Origin: Cordia subcordata
Taxonomy: Eukaryota; Streptophyta; Magnoliopsida; Boraginales; Cordiaceae
DNA length: 64,000 bases
Assembly: GCA_028554755.1 (NCBI GenBank)
Contig: JAPTOF010000007.1
Location: 15,795,001 to 15,859,000 of the forward strand
Reading direction: 5' to 3'
Under the pieces are notes generated by a model. The model was not told the origin of the DNA, searched no databases, and saw only the letters and a program-made list of their open reading frames with translations. The position numbers were made by a program, and so were the translations under genes. Positions 58,248 through 64,000 of the stretch are shown one piece after another (within the stretch, counting starts at the first letter, position 1; each line of letters opens with the position of its first letter).

Positions 58248-60284
58248 TAAGATTATATGTTGCTGAATGGTCTTATAGTCAATGACTTTTTCTATATCAT
58301 CGCAATGTCGAGTGTTTTAATTTTTATTTCTCAGATGTTGATTCAGCTAACTGACTAGTTCTGATTAAAAAGTAATCTAACTCATAAAATTAATCGAGCC
58401 AATAGAAAAAAGAGCAAACTGCTTAATTCTTCCTCTTCACTCTTAGTTTTATTATCATCATCATTATTATTACTACTGCTACAGCGTATGCATGTATATG
58501 TATACATATTATATTGATAAATATGTGTATAATTGTTTTATCATTTCAAGCAATTGTATTGCAATATAATTGTTAAATCAGTTAATCTGAATTTCTTTTT
58601 GTAAGCTTTATCTCAATAAAATGAGCTAATCAAAATTTTCTGTTTGTTTATTATATTGACAATTTTGATTTTGTAAAACTATAAATTATCTGAATATTTT
58701 TTTGGTCAAGCAATAAATATATTTCAAATTCGATGCTTTTATTGAATGATCTCGCATAATCAATTTAGACCATGCGTGTTCAACAATACCTAAAAACAAA
58801 ATTTTAAACAATTTTTAGTATTTTGAGTATTTGACCAGATCAAAATACTATTTTATTAAATTATTGTTGTTTGTTAAAATAATGTTTGAGTTGTTTATCA
58901 ATTAAATTTTAGTATTTGAAGTAATTTTTCTTAAGCATTAAAAATTATAAAGTTTCATAATAACTTTTAGCATTTTATTTATTTATTTATGTGTTGTTGC
59001 AATCCTGCACTCTGTTCAATTTTTTTTTGGCAATCGTGCCATCTCCTCTATCTCTCTTTACATTTTACCTTTTATTTCATAGATGTAACTTTAAAATAAT
59101 ATAAAAATTAATTTCAAACGCTACCTCCTTCAAAATATAGTAAAGAAGATGTAAGTTTTATTAGTCTTTTTCTTTGACAAAATAAATTTTCAATCTATAA
59201 AAAAATATTTTAATAATATTGATACAAATAATTTAATAAAAATTCACTTTATCATAATATTAATTATAAAATATTACTATAAAAAATATATATCTAAGTA
59301 TAAAAATCATTATCTTATTTCAATAATAGTAATAATAATTATAGTTATCTTAACAATATGAATATCTTTTTTACGTCATTTGAATTAATCAGTTAAATCA
59401 ACAACTAATTTTATCAAACACTTTTTGTTCAATCAATTAAACAACTGCAACAACCAAAATCTAACAATTATCAAGTATCCAAACAATTATAAACTATTCA
59501 AATAGTTGTTAACTAACCTAACAACGAATTGTGTCAAATAGATCTTTATTAATGCCATTCTCTTTTTGTTCTTTCTTTTTAGAGCACCATTATTTAAGCT
59601 TTGTTTTCTTTTACTACAAATAATTTTTCATCTCGTGCTTTGCATTGATTTATAAAAACCTTTTATTATATTATTTTATTTTCAAGATATAGAAATATTT
59701 TTATTTCTTTTTTATAATTTATGTTGACATGTTTAGAATAACAAGAAATATTATGAGGAAACTCATTAATCCAATATGATGTTAGAAAAAGGATTACTTT
59801 TGGTAAGAAATTCGCTTCTTCTCGTATGAATAAAGCCACATATAAATTGTGGAGACCAGAAGATATGCTTGTATAGAGCTTTCCATTTCTTGTTCTTCTC
59901 ACACATTGTACTTGCACGTTTTTTTAACGAGTAATTATTCAAAAAGAAAACCAAATATTGTGAGACCCTAAAATGATGCCTTTTTCATTTTAAATATTTA
60001 TAGGTTTGAAATAGATAGATATTTATTTTGGTGAGGTGTCGTTAGCTTAGAGGAAAATTAAAATGTTGGTTTTGCATCCTATGCTTTGCATTGGTTTCTA
60101 TAAAATTTTAAATTATATTCTTAACTTTTTAAGATTTAGATTTTTTTTTATAATTTAGATTTTCTGTTTTGAAAATGACATAAAATATCGAATGCCCAAA
60201 ATGATATTTTTTCTGTTCAAATATTGTAGTTAATTTGTAATCCAAAATACCCTAGCGTAATATTAGACACAATAAAACATAACA
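58248..60284. other. Intergenic, very AT-rich, no gene recognised
   Basis: Short frames such as 59666-59954 (-) have no known similarity. The block at 59380-59540 repeats AACAACTNNAACAA-like motifs, which may be the end of a decayed element that begins near 58790. Confidence 0.35.
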
Positions 60285-61086
60285 ATGTGTTTGGTATACA
60301 TGAATTACACAGAATTCTGTGTAATTCATTTATAAATCTAATTTTTTTTTCTACTTGGTATCATTTATTTCAAATGTGAAATTCATTTACAAATTCAAGA
60401 TTTGCAAATCTTAGATTTGCTCTAGTTAAAGCCAAATCCTAGTCCAAGAGGTGGAATTTGTAATTTTACAAAACCCAAGCCCATAAAAAGTTTTAAAAAG
60501 AGAAAATATCCTCATAAATTATATTATAATACAATATTATCCTTGTTCATATACTTCTCTTTCTAAAGATGATTGTTAATGGTTCTTTTTACTTACTCAA
60601 AAAAATGACTTCAACTCAAGACCTAAAATAACTATTAAAAATAATAATTCAAGAACTATTTTTCCATACGAGATAAGACCTAAAATATAGAGATAGGATT
60701 CAACATGAATATTTTGTTCTATTCTTTTGACACTATAATCTCTCTCGCTCTGCACATGAATTTTCTAGTAATTGCATGCTTTCAAGAGTTTATTATTTCC
60801 AAACAAAGATATATATATATATATATATGATAAATTTAATTAAAAAAGAAAGAAAAAGAATATATGACAAATTTAATGTCACTTAAATAACTAAAGAATA
60901 TTCAAATAAAATATACAAAATAATTCCAATTCTATGCATGATCTAAACACAATTATATTTACAAACAACAAAACTGATTTAAAATTATTTTATAGTTCCA
61001 AACAATGAAACTCATTTCTAAATACCAATTCTCACGAAATTCATTTATAAATGAATAAATTCCATATATCAAGGTAACGAAACACT
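60285..61086. mobile_element. Possible TIR element of about 0.8 kb
   Basis: The left end ATGTGTTTGGTATACATGAA resembles the reverse complement of the right end (TAGTGTTTCGTTACCTTGAT). ATTCATTTATAAAT occurs just inside both ends. No transposase and no clear target duplication. Confidence 0.4.
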
Positions 61087-61545
61087 ATGTAAGGTAATGT
61101 GTTTATTTTGATGAATACATAGGAAAATTTAAATGCTCATGTAGTATCCATAATCGTTTTAGATTAATTAATATTATTTCTTAACACTTGGTGATGCGAC
61201 ATTTCTTGAGAATTTTGTTTTAATGGGGTGATCTTTTTAACAATGAGGTATAAGTTATATAATACAAATGGATGTAACTGTCCAATAAATGTCTTCTAAC
61301 GGTGTCAAAACAAACAAAGATACAAGAATTCATAAATTCGTTTTGCTAGCTTTTGAAAAAGGGCAAAAATAGAAAGTGACACCAGTCAAAATGCGCACCG
61401 CCATAAAAAGCCATTTTTAGTCGGAAAAAAATATTTTTTTTGGGTTCAACAAAGCCAATTTGATTACGTCCTCGTGGCATCGCCACTATCTTCAATTTCT
61501 TTTATCTTTTTTCCTCCAATAGAAAAACAAACTTATGACATCTTA

Positions 61546-62004
61546 GGGGCTGTTTGGATTGAGGGGAATGGGGGAGAAGGGAGGGTTTTTGGTACCCCAT
61601 CTCTTATTTATTTTAAAAGTATTGGGAGGGAAGCGTAGTGGGAGGAAAAGTAAAATCCCTCCGTTCCCTCATTTTTTATCCCTCTAAATTGGGATAATTT
61701 GAGGGGAGAAGATTCCTCAATTTTGTATAAAGACAATTATAACTTTAAACTTTTGTCTTATTAGAATATTGTAACTTGGATATAAAATAAGAAAAAGGGC
61801 ACATAAGTAAATTTACAAAAGAATTATCCTTTCCTCTCATTTCCATTCCAATCCAAACACAAGATTTTTATAATCCTTTATGTTTCTTTTCCTTGCAAAA
61901 AAATTCTAATTCAAGCATGAATTACCTATTTCCTCTCCTTTCCTTTATAATCCTTTCCTTTCCTTTCTTTTATTAAATTTTTCCCCTCCAATCCAAACAT
62001 ACCC
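61546..62004. mobile_element. Tourist-like MITE 1 upstream of PDX1
   Basis: The left end GGGGCTGTTTGGATTGAGGG and the reverse complement of the right end GGGTATGTTTGGATTGGAGG are alike, and TTA flanks both sides (61543-61545 and 62005-62007). It is 459 bp and non-coding, with CCTTTCC repeats in its right half. Confidence 0.75.
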
Positions 62005-62007
62005 TTA

Positions 62008-62391
62008 AAGTCTGTTTAACTTTACTTTTAAACATTTAAAAATATTTTATGCCAGTTTACAATTGAAGTAATTTGTTTTTACAAATTTTTAACAATACTT
62101 TTATATAAAAGTCAAAGTTAAAAAATACTAAAAACCTAAGTATTCAAATTAATGCTTTTTGAACAAATTTTTTAAAAATTGTTTTTACACCATGTCAAAG
62201 TTATGTCTTTTTTTCTTTTTCTATTAAAAATACTATTCTATAATTTTAAACTTTTAATATTACCCTCAAAATATTTAGAAGTACGACTTCTAAAATATCA
62301 AGTCAAATAATTAACACTTTTATTCAAAAATGCTTGTAACCAAATTTTTACCACTAGACATTGAAATCTCACGTATAAACTAAATAGAGCC
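62008..62391. mobile_element. Tourist-like MITE 2, abutting MITE 1
   Basis: It starts AAGTCTGTTTAACTTTACTT straight after the TTA that ends MITE 1 and closes with a related inverted end (reverse complement GGCTCTATTTAGTTTATACG) followed by TTA (62392-62394). The two elements therefore share one TTA. It is 384 bp, AT-rich and non-coding, and lies about 300 bp before the PDX1 start. Confidence 0.6.
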
Positions 62392-62540
62392 TTAATTTAA
62401 TTTTTTTCCTAAAAACCCATAGATTTATACAGTCCTATCAATCTAAAAGAATAATAAAAAAAATGAAAAACCATAGATTCCTTATACAAATTAAAAAAAA
62501 AAAAAATTGAAAAAAAAAACAAAATGTTTTTTTGTAGAAA

Positions 62541-62546
62541 TATATG
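62541..62546 (+). promoter_or_regulatory. Possible TATA box of PDX1
   Basis: AAATATATGC about 145 bp before the ATG, followed by a CT-rich and then CA-rich leader without an intervening ATG. Weak evidence only. Confidence 0.35.
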
Positions 62547-62687
62547 CACGAGAGTGGAGGCTTTATGGACACATAATCGCCACCTACTTAACTCGATTTC
62601 TCCTCCCCCTATTTTTCCTCTCTATCCATCTCACAAGAGAGACACACACACAACACACCCAGAAAAACACACACTCTACACACAGTT

Positions 62688-63620
62688 ATGGCAGGAAGCG
62701 GTGTTGTAACTGTATATGGAAATGGAGCTATCACGGAGACTACAAAGAAATCTCCGTTTTCGGTGAAAGTGGGCCTGGCCCAGATGCTCCGTGGCGGCGT
62801 TATCATGGACGTCGTCACGCCGGAACAGGCACGCATCGCCGAGGAGGCCGGCGCGTGTGCCGTCATGGCCTTGGAACGCGTCCCTGCTGACATTCGGGCC
62901 CAAGGCGGCGTGGCCCGAATGTCCGACCCGCAACTCATCAAGGAGATCAAACAGGCCGTGACTATTCCGGTCATGGCCAAGGCCCGTATTGGCCATTTCG
63001 TCGAGGCGCAGATTCTCGAAGCCATTGGGATCGATTACGTCGACGAATCCGAGGTTCTGACGCTTGCCGACGATGAGAATCATATCAACAAACACAACTT
63101 TCGCATCCCTTTCGTTTGCGGCTGCCGCAACCTCGGCGAGGCGCTTCGCCGCATCCGGGAAGGCGCCGCCATGATTAGGACCAAAGGCGAGGCCGGGACC
63201 GGGAACATCATCGAGGCGGTTCGCCACGTGCGCTCCGTGATGGGCGATATTCGGGTGCTTCGCAACATGGACGACGATGAGGTTTTCACGTTCGCCAAGA
63301 AGATTCAGGCGCCTTACGATTTGGTTATGCAGACCAAGCAGCTGGGAAGGCTCCCCGTGGTGCACTTCGCGGCGGGTGGGGTGGCGACGCCTGCTGATGC
63401 CGCGCTTATGATGCAGTTGGGCTGCGACGGGGTTTTTGTTGGTTCAGGGATATTCAAGAGCGGGGATCCAGCCCGCAGAGCCCGCGCCATCGTGCAGGCC
63501 GTGACTCATTACAGTGACCCGGAGGAGTTGGCGGAGATTAGCTGCGGGCTTGGTGAAGCAATGGTTGGGATTAATCTCAATGATGATAAGGTGGAAAGGT
63601 ACGCGAACCGGTCCGAATAA
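62688..63620 (+). CDS. PDX1: Pyridoxal 5'-phosphate synthase subunit PDX1
   Basis: A single uninterrupted exon of 310 residues, full length for plant PDX1 (SNZ/PdxS family). The enzyme builds pyridoxal phosphate (vitamin B6) from ribose 5-phosphate, glyceraldehyde 3-phosphate and ammonia; the ammonia comes from the glutaminase PDX2, and twelve PDX1 subunits form a double ring in the cytosol. The TIM-barrel hallmarks are present: D41 in [19 protein letters not shown], the Schiff-base lysine K98 in VMAKARIGH, the second lysine K166 in [12 protein letters not shown], and the phosphate-binding [16 protein letters not shown] and [12 protein letters not shown] loops. It begins [17 protein letters not shown], as dicot PDX1 proteins do. 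It is GC-rich compared with its AT-rich flanks. Antisense frames of up to 229 residues here are shadows. Confidence 0.97.
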   Translation: MAGSGVVTVYGNGAITETTKKSPFSVKVGLAQMLRGGVIMDVVTPEQARIAEEAGACAVMALERVPADIRAQGGVARMSDPQLIKEIKQAVTIPVMAKARIGHFVEAQILEAIGIDYVDESEVLTLADDENHINKHNFRIPFVCGCRNLGEALRRIREGAAMIRTKGEAGTGNIIEAVRHVRSVMGDIRVLRNMDDDEVFTFAKKIQAPYDLVMQTKQLGRLPVVHFAAGGVATPADAALMMQLGCDGVFVGSGIFKSGDPARRARAIVQAVTHYSDPEELAEISCGLGEAMVGINLNDDKVERYANRSE

Positions 63621-64000
63621 GCAGAGAGCAAATTGGATAGGACTGGACTGTTTCTGAAGGTTGTTATGTCTTATTATCTTGGCATTGTTATATCTGTTTC
63701 TGCATCAGCGAGTATGGATCAGTAGTATGTTTATGTATTCGCGGATGCCATAGTTTTTGATAAATTAGTTGTTATCATCTTAGGTTTCAGTACTTGTTAC
63801 AATTGTGAAACCTGTGGAATGATATGTTTAATTGAATTCGTTCTGGTTTTAGTATCGCAATTATGGCCAATCTTATCTGTTATGCTTGTTTATATAGAAT
63901 TCTGTTATTGTTTCGTGTAGTAGTAGGGATGCATTGTTTGTTGCTAGTAATATGTAGTGAAATCACGACGTATGGGCTTCAAGTTAACTGTTGAGGATGG
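63621..64000 (+). other. 3' UTR and flank of PDX1
   Basis: T-rich sequence after the stop with no further gene before the window ends. Confidence 0.5.

Noticed and set aside
62609..63365. Minus-strand open frames of 138 and 229 residues over PDX1
   Set aside because: They mirror a GC-rich conserved coding exon and have no similarity of their own that I recognise.

Overview
This is a stretch of AT-rich nuclear DNA from a flowering plant, most likely a eudicot. The evidence is spliced genes with GT-AG introns, plant-only families (an ELF4 clock protein, an intronless plant-type PDX1, a secretory cyclophilin with the plant GKxGKxLH loop), and dense plant transposon debris. No rRNA gene, tRNA gene or CRISPR array was seen. 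The species cannot be named from this window.

Four host genes look intact. (1) 4991-10983 (+): an 11-exon gene for a 494-residue protein with a UBA/CUE-like segment, DUF1771 and a C-terminal Smr domain. (2) 16879-17394 (+): a single-exon ELF4-family circadian clock gene whose upstream region holds an exact evening element and an FHY3/FAR1-type site. (3) 51287-54501 (-): a 7-exon, 208-residue ER/secretory cyclophilin with an exact CCAAT-N10-CACG ER-stress element just upstream. (4) 62688-63620 (+): intronless PDX1, the synthase subunit of vitamin B6 synthesis, with both catalytic lysines. From memory of the Arabidopsis map, genes 1-3 match two small duplicated blocks (At5g58710/At5g58720 and At2g29950/At2g29960), so the window may keep the order that existed before that duplication.

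The space between genes is mostly mobile-element debris. 1-3093 is a decayed LINE. 3908-4244 is a small Helitron beside the promoter of gene 1. 11.3-16 kb holds small DNA elements and low-complexity A/T DNA. 20.6-21.7 kb is an old tandem duplication. 22.2-24.8 kb is a decayed Ty1/copia element (-). 25.8-31.2 kb is a second LINE, broken by a TRIM solo LTR and by a probable 1.34-kb solo LTR containing a 30-bp minisatellite. 32.4-33.5 kb is a TIR element that itself carries a small retroposon. 33.7-47.0 kb is a large decayed Helitron-type region with an RPA70-like gene and a Rep/PIF1 helicase, invaded by a MITE, a SINE and a gag-only copia element with target duplications. 48-49 kb is a second TIR element of the 32.4-kb type. 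55-62.4 kb holds several MITEs, two of them directly abutting just upstream of PDX1.

The observation I consider most likely to be new is a family of roughly 0.9-1.1-kb non-autonomous TIR elements (32.4 and 48.0 kb, probably 11.7 kb). They share an internal array built on an ATGTTCACAATTTG core, which can form a palindrome, followed by a purine/pyrimidine-biased half. Two copies have 8-11-bp target duplications, as Mutator-like elements do.
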